In this document: positions 1 through 5,667 of the stretch, in pieces
Position numbering within the stretch: position 1 is the stretch's first letter
How the letters are laid out: each line of letters opens with the position of its first letter
Origin: Candidatus Krumholzibacteriia bacterium
GTDB taxonomy: Bacteria > Krumholzibacteriota > Krumholzibacteriia > Krumholzibacteriales > Krumholzibacteriaceae
Direction of reading: 5' to 3'
NCBI GenBank assembly: GCA_028696635.1
Contig: JAQVGR010000136.1
Coordinates: 1-5,667, forward strand
DNA length: 5,667 nt
Translations under genes and position numbers: made by a program
The notes under the pieces: generated by a model
The model's input: only the letters and a program-made list of their open reading frames with translations
Told to the model about the DNA's origin: nothing
The model's database searches: none

Positions 1-2
1 CT

Positions 3-695
3 ATACTTTTCTCATATATATAAGTTAGGGGCAAAGCTGAACTGGTCGAACCGAAAGAATTAGCAGAACAGTACCCCAAGGCTTGTGAATATTTACTGGC
101 TAACCGAGAGAAATTACATGCGAAGGAGCGCGGCAAATGGAAACATGATAAATGGTACGCATTCGGAAGATCACAAAATTTGAGTGAAATGGAACAACGG
201 AAGATTCTGACACCAAGCATTGCACAGGAGGCTTCGTACACTTTGGACAATGAAGGGATATATTATTTCCTCGGTAGCGGAGGCGGCGGAGGAGGAGGTT
301 ACGGAATAACGCTAAAAACAGACCTGAAAGAGTCTTATGAATATATCCTTGGATTACTAAATTCTCGATTATTAGACTGGATGTTGAAAAGAATTAGCAG
401 CACCTTCCGCGGTGGTTACTTTGCATTTAGTAGACAGTTTATTGAATCTCTTCCAATCCGTACCATAGATTTTTCTAATCCTGCAGAAAAAGAAATGCAC
501 GATCGCATTGCAGCTCTTGTTCGCGCAATGTTAACGCTTAAACAAAGACAGTCTGCTACAAGCTCGGAACAAGAGAACATTGTTCTGCAAAGCCAGATAG
601 ACACCACGGATGCTGAAATAAATAATTGTGTTTATACTTTGTACGGTTTAACCAAAGGCGAAATTTCCATTATCGATGAAGTAATAGAAGTTTGA
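3..695 (+). pseudogene. C-terminal target-recognition part of an Eco57I/TaqI-class type IIG restriction enzyme / adenine-N6 DNA methyltransferase, interrupted by a stop
   Basis: This is the 3' part of a gene entering from the left edge. The frame is open from 24 to the TGA at 693-695 (223 codons). Upstream in the same frame it reads ILFSYI, then TAA (21-23), then VRGKAELVEPKEL. The family shows a continuous stretch of the type FPYxxxxGKAxLI here, so the stop falls inside conserved protein. Visible hallmarks are KWYAFGRSQNL (from about 150), a GS-plus-seven-glycine loop followed by YGITLK (273 onward), LGLLNSRLLDWMLKRIS, FRGGYFAFSRQFIESLPI, and a closing INNCVYTLYGLT segment. These match the TaqI-like C-terminal specificity domain that reads the DNA target in Eco57I-class enzymes and BREX PglX-like methylases. 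The catalytic methyltransferase motifs would lie left of the window. TTG 180 or ATG 189 could restart translation, but both lie inside the domain. The DNA is AT-rich, unlike the mannosidase genes, which suggests horizontal acquisition. Family assignment is firm; pseudogene status is likely but could be a sequencing error. Confidence 0.72.
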
Positions 696-767
696 TTTTT
701 AGAATATCCTGGAAATAGTCTCTTCAATTCGAGATCTCTAAAATCCTAGCCGCAAATAGCTACTGCA

Positions 768-800
768 CCGCCCCCTTACAACTGGGGGGGGGGCCTCCCC
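768..800. repeat. G10 homopolymer with flanking C-runs (potential hairpin)
   Basis: A run of ten G residues (784-793) is preceded by a C5 run (771-775) eight bases upstream and followed by CCTCCCC (794-800). Either C-run can pair with the G-tract, so two alternative short hairpins are possible. It lies in non-coding DNA after the methylase remnant, so no reading frame depends on its length. Such tracts are prone to slippage and to miscalled length in sequencing. No function is claimed. Confidence 0.55.
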
Positions 801-835
801 ACCTACTATGCGCATACCGCATATTGAGAGCGTGA

Positions 836-869
836 TCGCTTTAGTGAATCAACTAAAGCGACCCTTTTT
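836..869 (+). terminator. Probable rho-independent terminator
   Basis: There is a perfect 10-bp inverted repeat, TCGCTTTAGT (836-845) and ACTAAAGCGA (852-861), with a 6-base loop, followed by CCC and then five T residues (865-869). On the plus strand this is a reasonable intrinsic terminator about 140 bases after the methylase stop codon. Weak points are the three C residues between stem and T-run and a stem with only 4 G-C pairs in 10. On the minus strand no T-run follows the stem, so it is less likely to end the tRNA transcript there. Confidence 0.5.
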
Positions 870-908
870 GTCGACGGTCACTATCATTTGTGTAACGTGC
901 GCAAAAAG

Positions 909-985
909 TGGCGACCCCGGCAGGGATCGAACCTGCAACCCCCAGCTTAGAAGGCTGGTGCTCTATCCGATTGAGCTACGGGGTC
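909..985 (-). tRNA. tRNA-Arg(UCU)
   Basis: Read on the minus strand, this is a complete 77-nt cloverleaf. The acceptor GACCCCG (985-979) pairs perfectly with CGGGGTC (919-913), followed by discriminator G (912) and an encoded CCA (911-909). The D arm is GCTC/GAGC with loop AATCGGATA. The anticodon stem is CCAGC/GCTGG with loop CTTCTAA, giving anticodon TCT at 951-949, which reads AGA (and AGG by wobble) as arginine. The variable loop is GGGTT and the T arm is GCAGG-TTCGATC-CCTGC. All stems are Watson-Crick paired, so the gene looks functional. Five T residues follow two bases after the CCA (907-903). The gene points toward the AT-rich methylase remnant, the side where integrative elements insert into tRNA genes. 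I could not pick a confident promoter upstream. Confidence 0.97.
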
Positions 986-1160
986 GCCTTTTTTCAAGCA
1001 CCTATCTGTCGGTCGATGTGCATCTATCACAGGGCGGGAGAATAGTAACCATTGGCAGAGCCGAAGTCAATGAAGCAGGATGCCGGGCGAGGCGCGACCA
1101 CCCGAGCGCGCTCCGTTTCTCCCTGGACCGGCGAGATGGCCAAGAGGCATACTGCTGGCT
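986..1160. other. Spacer between tRNA-Arg and the mannosidase operon
   Basis: This 175-base stretch should contain the tRNA promoter (minus strand) and the promoter of the mannosidase unit (plus strand), since the two diverge here. A T6 run sits at 989-994, directly outside the tRNA 5' end. TTGGCA at 1052-1057 resembles a -35 box, but nothing like a -10 box follows at the right distance, so I call no promoter. AAGAGG (1142-1147) is the nearest Shine-Dalgarno-like sequence to the ATG at 1161. Its 13-base spacing is longer than usual. Confidence 0.5.
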
Positions 1161-3701
1161 ATGAGACCTCAAGCTAATATCTCAGGGCGGCTCTCTGCGG
1201 GATTATGCGCCGCCGCTCTTCTCACCGCTTCATGCGGTGAGCGGGAGGCGGAACTCGCCTCCTTGCATTCTCTCATTTCGGGGCGGTGGGAATTCCGCGA
1301 AGCGGGCGGCGCGTGGCTCCCCGCCGCCGTGCCGGGGTGCGTCCACACCGACCTGCTCGCGGCCGGTCTGATCGGCGACCCGTTCTACCGGACGAACGAG
1401 GATTCCCTCCAGTGGATCGGCGAGCGGGACTGGGAGTACCGGACCGTCTTCGACATCCCAGAGGTACTGCTGGAGCACGAGCGCGTCGAGCTGATCTTCG
1501 AGGGGCTCGACACCTACGCCTCGGTCGCGCTCAACGGGGAGCCGCTGCTGGAGGCGGACAACATGTTCCGCATCTGGACCGTCCCGTGCCGCGGCCTCCT
1601 GCGCGAGGGCGACAACGAACTGCTCGTCCGCTTCCGCTCGCCGCTGCGCGTCGAGGCGGAGAAGCGCGCGGCGAGCCCGTACGGCTACCCCGGCGGCGAC
1701 AGGGTCTTCACCCGCAAGGCGGCGTATCACTACGGGTGGGACTGGGGGCCGAGGTTCGTCACCTGCGGGATCTGGCGCCCCGTGCGGCTTCGCGCCTGGA
1801 GCGGGGCGCGGATCACCGATGTCCATGCGCGCACTGCGGGGCTCGAAGACGGCCATGCGTTGCTGCGCGTGGATGTCGAGATCGAATCGACAGGGCCAAT
1901 CGAGGCGCGGGTCTTTCTAGAACCCGATGATCCGGCGATGCCCCGCGCCGAGAGCGAAACGCGTCTCGGCGGCGGCATCGATACTTTGTCATTCGACATT
2001 GGTATAGACGATCCCGATCCCTGGTGGCCCTCGGGTCTCGGGGAGCAGGCAATACAGAGGTTCACCGTCAGTCTGTCGGCTGAGCGAAGGATACTGGACT
2101 CACGCTGCGTCTCGACCGGGATTTGCTCCGTCCGGCTCGTGGACGAGCCGGACGGGAGATTCCATTTCACCGTCAACGGCGAGCCGGTCTTCATGAAGGG
2201 GGCCAACTGGATCCCCCTGGACAGCTTCGTCCCCCGCGCCTCCCCCGGAGACTACCGCCGCCTGCTCGTCGCGGCGAAAGAGGCGGGGATGAACATGCTC
2301 CGCGTCTGGGGGGGCGGGATCTACGAGCAGGATATCTTCTACGATCTGTGCGACTCGCTCGGGCTGCTCGTCTGGCAGGACTTCATGTTCGCCTGCGCGA
2401 TGCACCCCGGAGACGAAGCGTTCCTGCGATCGGTCGAGGCGGAGGCCCGCGACAACATCCGCCGCCTGCGCAATCATCCCTGCATCGCCCTCTGGTGCGG
2501 GAACAACGAGAGCGCCGAGGGGTGGGCCAACTGGGGGTGGCAGGCCGGCTACGACGAGCTGCAGCGCGCCGCCGTATGGAGCGCCTACGACACCCTCTTC
2601 CACCATATCCTCCCCGCCGCCGTGCGGGGGCACGACGGGGCGAGGGCCTACGCCCCCTCCTCCCCGCGCTACGGCCGGGCCGATCCGCGCTCCCTCGCCG
2701 AGGGTGACGCGCACTACTGGGGAGTGTGGCATGACGCAGAACCGTTCTCCGTCCTCGAGGAGAAGGTCCCGCGGTTCATGAGCGAGTTCGGCCACCAGTC
2801 GTACCCTTCGATGCGGACAATAGAGTCGTTCACCCTGCCCGGGGACCGGCAAATCGGCTCGGCCGTGCTACGGTCGCACCAGAAGCACCCGCGCGGCGAC
2901 GGGCTGATCCGCCTCTACATGGAGCGGGAATACCGCGTCCCCGACGGGTTCGAGGCGTACGTCTATCTCAGCCAGGTCGTGCAGGCCGGGGGGATCAGGC
3001 GCGGGCTAGAGGCGCACCGGCGCGCGATGCCGTACTGCATGGGGACCCTCTTCTGGCAATTGAACGACTGCTGGCCGGTCGCCTCGTGGTCGTCGATCGA
3101 CGATCACGGCCGCTGGAAGGCGCTGCACTACGCGGCGCGCGAGGCCTTCGCCGACATCCTCGTCTCGCCGGCCCGGCGCGGCGACTCGCTGTTCGTCTAC
3201 ATCGTCTCCGACCGGCGCGAGACGGCGGCGGGGACGCTCCGGGTGCGCCTCTTCGACCTCGACGGCTGGGAGCTGGTGCGCCGGCATGTCGAGATTTCCG
3301 CGCCGCCCCGCTCGAGCACGGTCGTATTCGCCGAGGCGGCGGCGGCGCTTCTGCGCGGGCACGACCCGCGGCGCGCCGTCCTGTCGCTCGCCTTCGATAC
3401 CGGCGGACAGCGCTACCGGGGCCGGCACTACTTCGTCCCCCCGAATGAGCTCGACCTCCCCGAGGCCCACGTGCGCTGGGATGCCGAGCCCGACGGCGCG
3501 AACTGGCGGCTGCGCCTGTGGTCGGGGGCGCTGGCGCGCGCGGTACACCTCGAGCTCGACGGCCAAGACGGCTGGTTTTCCGACAACTTTTTCGATATCA
3601 TGCCGGGCGACACGGTCCGGGTGCTCCTGACGCCCTCGTCGCCGATCGACCGGCTCGAGGGACGCCTGAGGATCATGACGCTGAAGGATACGTACCAGTG
3701 A
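1161..3701 (+). CDS. Exported GH2 beta-mannosidase, probable lipoprotein
   Basis: 846-aa glycoside hydrolase family 2 enzyme expected to release non-reducing terminal beta-D-mannose, for example from Man-beta-1,4-GlcNAc of the N-glycan core or from beta-mannooligosaccharides. The start at 1161 is preferred because it gives a signal peptide (residues 1-24) ending LLTASC, with C25 as likely lipidation site. The -3 Thr is an imperfect lipobox. The frame is open upstream to an ATG at 1080, but those 27 extra residues would bury the signal. Expected order is an N-terminal jelly-roll domain (about 30-200, with PGCVHTDLL at 58 and DPFYRTNE at 73-80), an Ig-like domain (about 200-310), a TIM barrel (about 310-645), then C-terminal beta domains. 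Motifs seen are HYGWDWGPRF (190-199), WWPSGLGEQ (288), KGANWIP (346-352), WCGNNE with acid/base E450, FMSEFG with nucleophile E542, and FWQLNDCWP (631-639). Length matches known bacterial enzymes of about 860 aa. It is followed after 16 bases by the GH92 gene. Exact substrate is not resolved. Confidence 0.95.
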   Translation: MRPQANISGRLSAGLCAAALLTASCGEREAELASLHSLISGRWEFREAGGAWLPAAVPGCVHTDLLAAGLIGDPFYRTNEDSLQWIGERDWEYRTVFDIPEVLLEHERVELIFEGLDTYASVALNGEPLLEADNMFRIWTVPCRGLLREGDNELLVRFRSPLRVEAEKRAASPYGYPGGDRVFTRKAAYHYGWDWGPRFVTCGIWRPVRLRAWSGARITDVHARTAGLEDGHALLRVDVEIESTGPIEARVFLEPDDPAMPRAESETRLGGGIDTLSFDIGIDDPDPWWPSGLGEQAIQRFTVSLSAERRILDSRCVSTGICSVRLVDEPDGRFHFTVNGEPVFMKGANWIPLDSFVPRASPGDYRRLLVAAKEAGMNMLRVWGGGIYEQDIFYDLCDSLGLLVWQDFMFACAMHPGDEAFLRSVEAEARDNIRRLRNHPCIALWCGNNESAEGWANWGWQAGYDELQRAAVWSAYDTLFHHILPAAVRGHDGARAYAPSSPRYGRADPRSLAEGDAHYWGVWHDAEPFSVLEEKVPRFMSEFGHQSYPSMRTIESFTLPGDRQIGSAVLRSHQKHPRGDGLIRLYMEREYRVPDGFEAYVYLSQVVQAGGIRRGLEAHRRAMPYCMGTLFWQLNDCWPVASWSSIDDHGRWKALHYAAREAFADILVSPARRGDSLFVYIVSDRRETAAGTLRVRLFDLDGWELVRRHVEISAPPRSSTVVFAEAAAALLRGHDPRRAVLSLAFDTGGQRYRGRHYFVPPNELDLPEAHVRWDAEPDGANWRLRLWSGALARAVHLELDGQDGWFSDNFFDIMPGDTVRVLLTPSSPIDRLEGRLRIMTLKDTYQ

Positions 3702-3703
3702 CG

Positions 3704-3709
3704 AAAGGA
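3704..3709 (+). promoter_or_regulatory. Ribosome binding site of the GH92 gene
   Basis: AAAGGA lies eight bases before the ATG at 3718, just after the beta-mannosidase stop codon (3699-3701). It is a clear Shine-Dalgarno sequence at normal spacing. It supports the chosen start, and with the 16-base gap it supports co-transcription of the two mannosidases. Confidence 0.8.
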
Positions 3710-3717
3710 ACAGCACG

Positions 3718-5667
3718 ATGAAACGAACCGTCATCGCCGCGCTCGCCGTGACGGCGGCACTCCTTCTCGCCGGCTGCGGATCGGGGGAGGACATCGTATC
3801 GTACGTCGATCCGCTGGTGGGCACCGGCGGCCACGGCCACACCCACCCGGCGGCGAGCATGCCGTTCGGGATGGTCCAGCTCGGCCCCGACACCCGCCTC
3901 TCCGGCTGGGACGGCTGCTCCGGGTACCATTACTCGGACGATGTCGTCTACGGATTCAGCCACACGCACCTCAGCGGGACGGGATGCTCCGACTACGGAG
4001 ACATCCTCGTGACGGCGACCACCGGCGAGCCGGTCCTCGCGGCGGGCGAGGGAGACGATACGGGCACCGGATACCGCTCGCGCTTCCGCCACGAGACCGA
4101 GCGCGCCGAGCCGGGATATTACGCCGTCGAGCTCGACGACTACAAGATCAGGGCCGAGATGACGGCCACGGCGAGGTGCGGGGTGCACCGCTACACCTTC
4201 CCGCGAACGGACCGCGCGAACATCATCTTCGACCTGCTCCACCGCGACCGGGTGATCGACGCGGCGATACGGATCACCGGCTCCGTCACGATCGAGGGAT
4301 ACCGGCGATCGAGCGCGTGGGCCAGGGACCAGCACGTCTACTTCGCCGCCGAGTTCTCCGAGCCGTTCGAGTCGTACGGGATCGCCACGGGCGAGAGGGT
4401 GCTGGAGGGGGTCACCTCCGCCTCGGGGGAGAACGTGAAGGCGTTCTTCACCTTCGACAGGCGCCGCGGCGGACCGGTGACGGTGAAGGTCGGGATATCG
4501 GCGGTCGACGCCGAGGGGGCCCGGCGCAACCTCGCCGAGGAGATCGCGCGCCACGATTTCAAGCGCGTCCGCACCGAGGCGCGCGAGGCCTGGCGGCGGG
4601 AGCTCGGCGCCATCCGCGTCGACGGGGGCACGGAGAGACAGAAACGGACCTTCTACACGGCGCTCTACCACTGCCTGCTCGCGCCGAACCTCTACAGCGA
4701 CATCGACGGAAGGTACCGCGGCCGCGACCTCGCCGTCCACACCGCGGACGGGTTCGACTATTACACGGTCTTCTCCCTCTGGGACACCTACCGGGCCGCG
4801 CATCCCCTCTTCACGATCATCGAGCGCGAGCGCACCGTCGATTTTCTCAGGACGTTCCTCGCGCAGTACCGCCAGGGCGGCGCGCTTCCCGTGTGGGAGC
4901 TCGCCGCCAACGAGACGGGGACGATGATCGGGTATCACGCCGTGCCGGTGATCGCCGACGCGTGGGCGAAGGGGATCCGCGATTTCGACGCGGAGGAGGC
5001 GCTCGAGGCGATGGTCGCCTCGGCCGACCGTGACGACCTCGGCCTGAGGCAGTACAAGGAACTCGGGTTCATCCCGGCAGACAGCGAGGGGCAGTCGGTC
5101 TCGCGCACACTCGAGTACGCGTACGACGACTGGTGCATCGCCGTATTCGCGAAGGACCTCGGCCACGACGAGCTCTACAGGCGGTTCATCGGGCGCGCGC
5201 AGGGATACAAGCACCTCTACGACCCGGAGACCGGGTTCATGCGGCCGCGCGTGAACGGCGGCTGGCTCGACCCCTTCGACCCCGCCGAGGTCAACTTCCA
5301 CTACACCGAGGCGAACGCGTGGCAGTACTCGTTCTACGTCCCGCAGGACGTGGCGGGGCTGATCGCCATGACGGGGGGGCGCGAGGTCTTCGCCGACCGG
5401 CTCGACGCCCTCTTCGAGACGGACAGCGGCGCGTCGGGGCTCGATCTGCCCGACGTGAGCGGGATGATCGGCCAGTACGCGCACGGGAACGAGCCGAGCC
5501 ACCACATGGCGTACCTGTACGACTACGCCGGGATGCCGTGGAAGACGCAGGAGCGCGTTCGCGAGATCATGGAGACGATGTACGGCGACACCCCGGACGG
5601 GCTGTGCGGGAACGAGGACTGCGGCCAGATGTCGGCGTGGTACGTGATGAGCGCCCTCGGGTTCTAC
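3718..5667 (+). CDS. GH92 alpha-mannosidase lipoprotein (3' end beyond the window)
   Basis: 650 codons are open to the right edge with no stop. Family members are commonly about 740-770 aa, so roughly the last 100 residues are missing. GH92 enzymes are calcium-dependent inverting exo-alpha-mannosidases that trim high-mannose N-glycans or alpha-mannan. The N-terminus MKRTVIAALAVTAALLLAGC is a textbook lipoprotein signal (lipobox LAGC, C20), predicting envelope anchoring. Family motifs in order are YVDPLVGTGGHGHTHP (29-44) and MPFGMVQLGPDT (48-59), GFSHTHLSGTGCSDYGD (79-95), NETGTMIGYHAVP (from 398), HYTEANAWQYSF with E531 as likely general acid, GNEPSHHMAYLYDY (from 590), and CGNEDCGQMSAWYV (630-643), the region of the general base (E633/D634). 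All the blocks fall in one uninterrupted frame, so it appears intact as far as seen. Linkage specificity (alpha-1,2, 1,3, 1,4 or 1,6) cannot be set from motifs alone. Its position after a beta-mannosidase supports a role in complete mannose removal from mannose-rich glycans. Confidence 0.95.
   Translation, partial: MKRTVIAALAVTAALLLAGCGSGEDIVSYVDPLVGTGGHGHTHPAASMPFGMVQLGPDTRLSGWDGCSGYHYSDDVVYGFSHTHLSGTGCSDYGDILVTATTGEPVLAAGEGDDTGTGYRSRFRHETERAEPGYYAVELDDYKIRAEMTATARCGVHRYTFPRTDRANIIFDLLHRDRVIDAAIRITGSVTIEGYRRSSAWARDQHVYFAAEFSEPFESYGIATGERVLEGVTSASGENVKAFFTFDRRRGGPVTVKVGISAVDAEGARRNLAEEIARHDFKRVRTEAREAWRRELGAIRVDGGTERQKRTFYTALYHCLLAPNLYSDIDGRYRGRDLAVHTADGFDYYTVFSLWDTYRAAHPLFTIIERERTVDFLRTFLAQYRQGGALPVWELAANETGTMIGYHAVPVIADAWAKGIRDFDAEEALEAMVASADRDDLGLRQYKELGFIPADSEGQSVSRTLEYAYDDWCIAVFAKDLGHDELYRRFIGRAQGYKHLYDPETGFMRPRVNGGWLDPFDPAEVNFHYTEANAWQYSFYVPQDVAGLIAMTGGREVFADRLDALFETDSGASGLDLPDVSGMIGQYAHGNEPSHHMAYLYDYAGMPWKTQERVREIMETMYGDTPDGLCGNEDCGQMSAWYVMSALGFY

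Larger units (their letters stand above)
696..908. other. Non-coding spacer between the methylase remnant and tRNA-Arg
   Basis: I see no credible protein gene on either strand. The spacer holds the G10 tract and the hairpin terminator annotated separately, and a 10-bp palindrome TATGCGCATA (807-816). The plus-strand open frame starting at 808 runs antisense through the tRNA and is not a gene. The change from AT-rich to GC-rich DNA occurs across this spacer and the next one, so an island boundary could lie here. I found no second copy of the tRNA 3' end in it. Confidence 0.6.

Noticed and set aside
279..299. A run of seven glycine codons as a repeat expansion in the methylase remnant
   Set aside because: A glycine-rich loop before YGI is a normal feature of this specificity-domain family, so the run alone is not evidence of expansion.
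180..695. An independent 171-aa protein starting at TTG 180
   Set aside because: The frame continues upstream with clear family sequence (WYAFGRSQN just before 180), so this start lies inside the domain. The GGAAG at 165-169 that resembles a ribosome binding site encodes part of that motif.
1080..1160. ATG at 1080 as the start of the beta-mannosidase
   Set aside because: It would add 27 Pro/Arg-rich residues ahead of a normal positively charged, hydrophobic, cysteine-ending signal that begins at the ATG at 1161.
986..1160. Sigma70-type promoter for the mannosidase genes (TTGGCA at 1052-1057)
   Set aside because: No -10-like hexamer occurs at 16-18 bases from it. The match is not better than chance.
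808..1164. A 118-codon plus-strand open frame
   Set aside because: It reads antisense through the tRNA-Arg gene, giving the GDPGRDRTCNPQLRR string typical of mis-called proteins over tRNA genes, and then runs into the mannosidase start region in another frame.
1230..2852. Several open frames of 79-250 codons on the minus strand and a second plus-strand frame across the beta-mannosidase
   Set aside because: They overlap a gene with complete catalytic motifs, and they are Arg/Pro/Ala-rich without domains. They result from high GC reducing stop codons.
3984..5033. A 349-codon plus-strand frame inside the GH92 gene
   Set aside because: It overlaps the GH92 frame out of phase and gives an Arg/Gly-rich sequence without motifs, so it is a shadow frame.
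3673..5505. A 610-codon open frame on the minus strand
   Set aside because: It lies opposite the GH92 gene, whose sense frame carries every family motif. Its translation is low-complexity and dominated by Arg, Val, Glu, Asp and Ala with no recognisable domain, as expected for an antisense shadow in GC-rich DNA.

Overview
The window joins two compositionally different pieces of a bacterial genome. Positions 1 to about 700 are AT-rich (26 of 60 bases are G or C in each of two rows I counted). From about 1160 to the end the DNA is strongly GC-rich (42 to 47 of 60 in three rows counted). A tRNA-Arg(UCU) gene on the minus strand (909-985) lies between them, with its 3' end facing the AT-rich side. 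This is the usual geometry of an integrated island at a tRNA gene, but no attachment repeat is visible here. The GC-rich part encodes two exported, probably lipid-anchored glycoside hydrolases. That fits a GC-rich Gram-negative glycan degrader, perhaps of the Bacteroidota/FCB type. The taxonomic guess is weak, because no phylogenetic marker is present.

Layout. (1) Positions 3-695, plus strand: the C-terminal target-recognition part of an Eco57I/TaqI-class adenine-N6 methyltransferase or type IIG restriction enzyme. It runs off the left edge and is interrupted by an in-frame TAA at 21-23, with family-like sequence on both sides. (2) Positions 696-908: non-coding, holding a G10 tract with a facing C-run and a perfect 10-bp hairpin followed by a T-run. 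(3) tRNA-Arg(UCU), minus strand, with encoded CCA. (4) Positions 986-1160: a spacer with no promoter I would defend. (5) Positions 1161-3701: a GH2 beta-mannosidase, 846 aa, with a lipoprotein-type signal and both catalytic glutamates visible. (6) A 16-base gap with a good ribosome binding site, then 3718-5667: a GH92 alpha-mannosidase, 650 codons visible, with a textbook lipobox, cut by the right edge.

The two mannosidases look like one transcription unit. GH92 enzymes remove alpha-linked mannose from high-mannose N-glycans or alpha-mannans. GH2 beta-mannosidases remove the terminal beta-mannose that remains, for example Man-beta-1,4-GlcNAc from the N-glycan core. The pair therefore suggests stepwise trimming of mannose-rich glycans at the cell envelope (inference). 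No transporter, regulator or endoglycosidase is visible in the window. I see no CRISPR array, insertion sequence, phage gene or clearly novel system. The features most worth a second look are the broken restriction-modification gene beside a tRNA, and the mannosidase pair.
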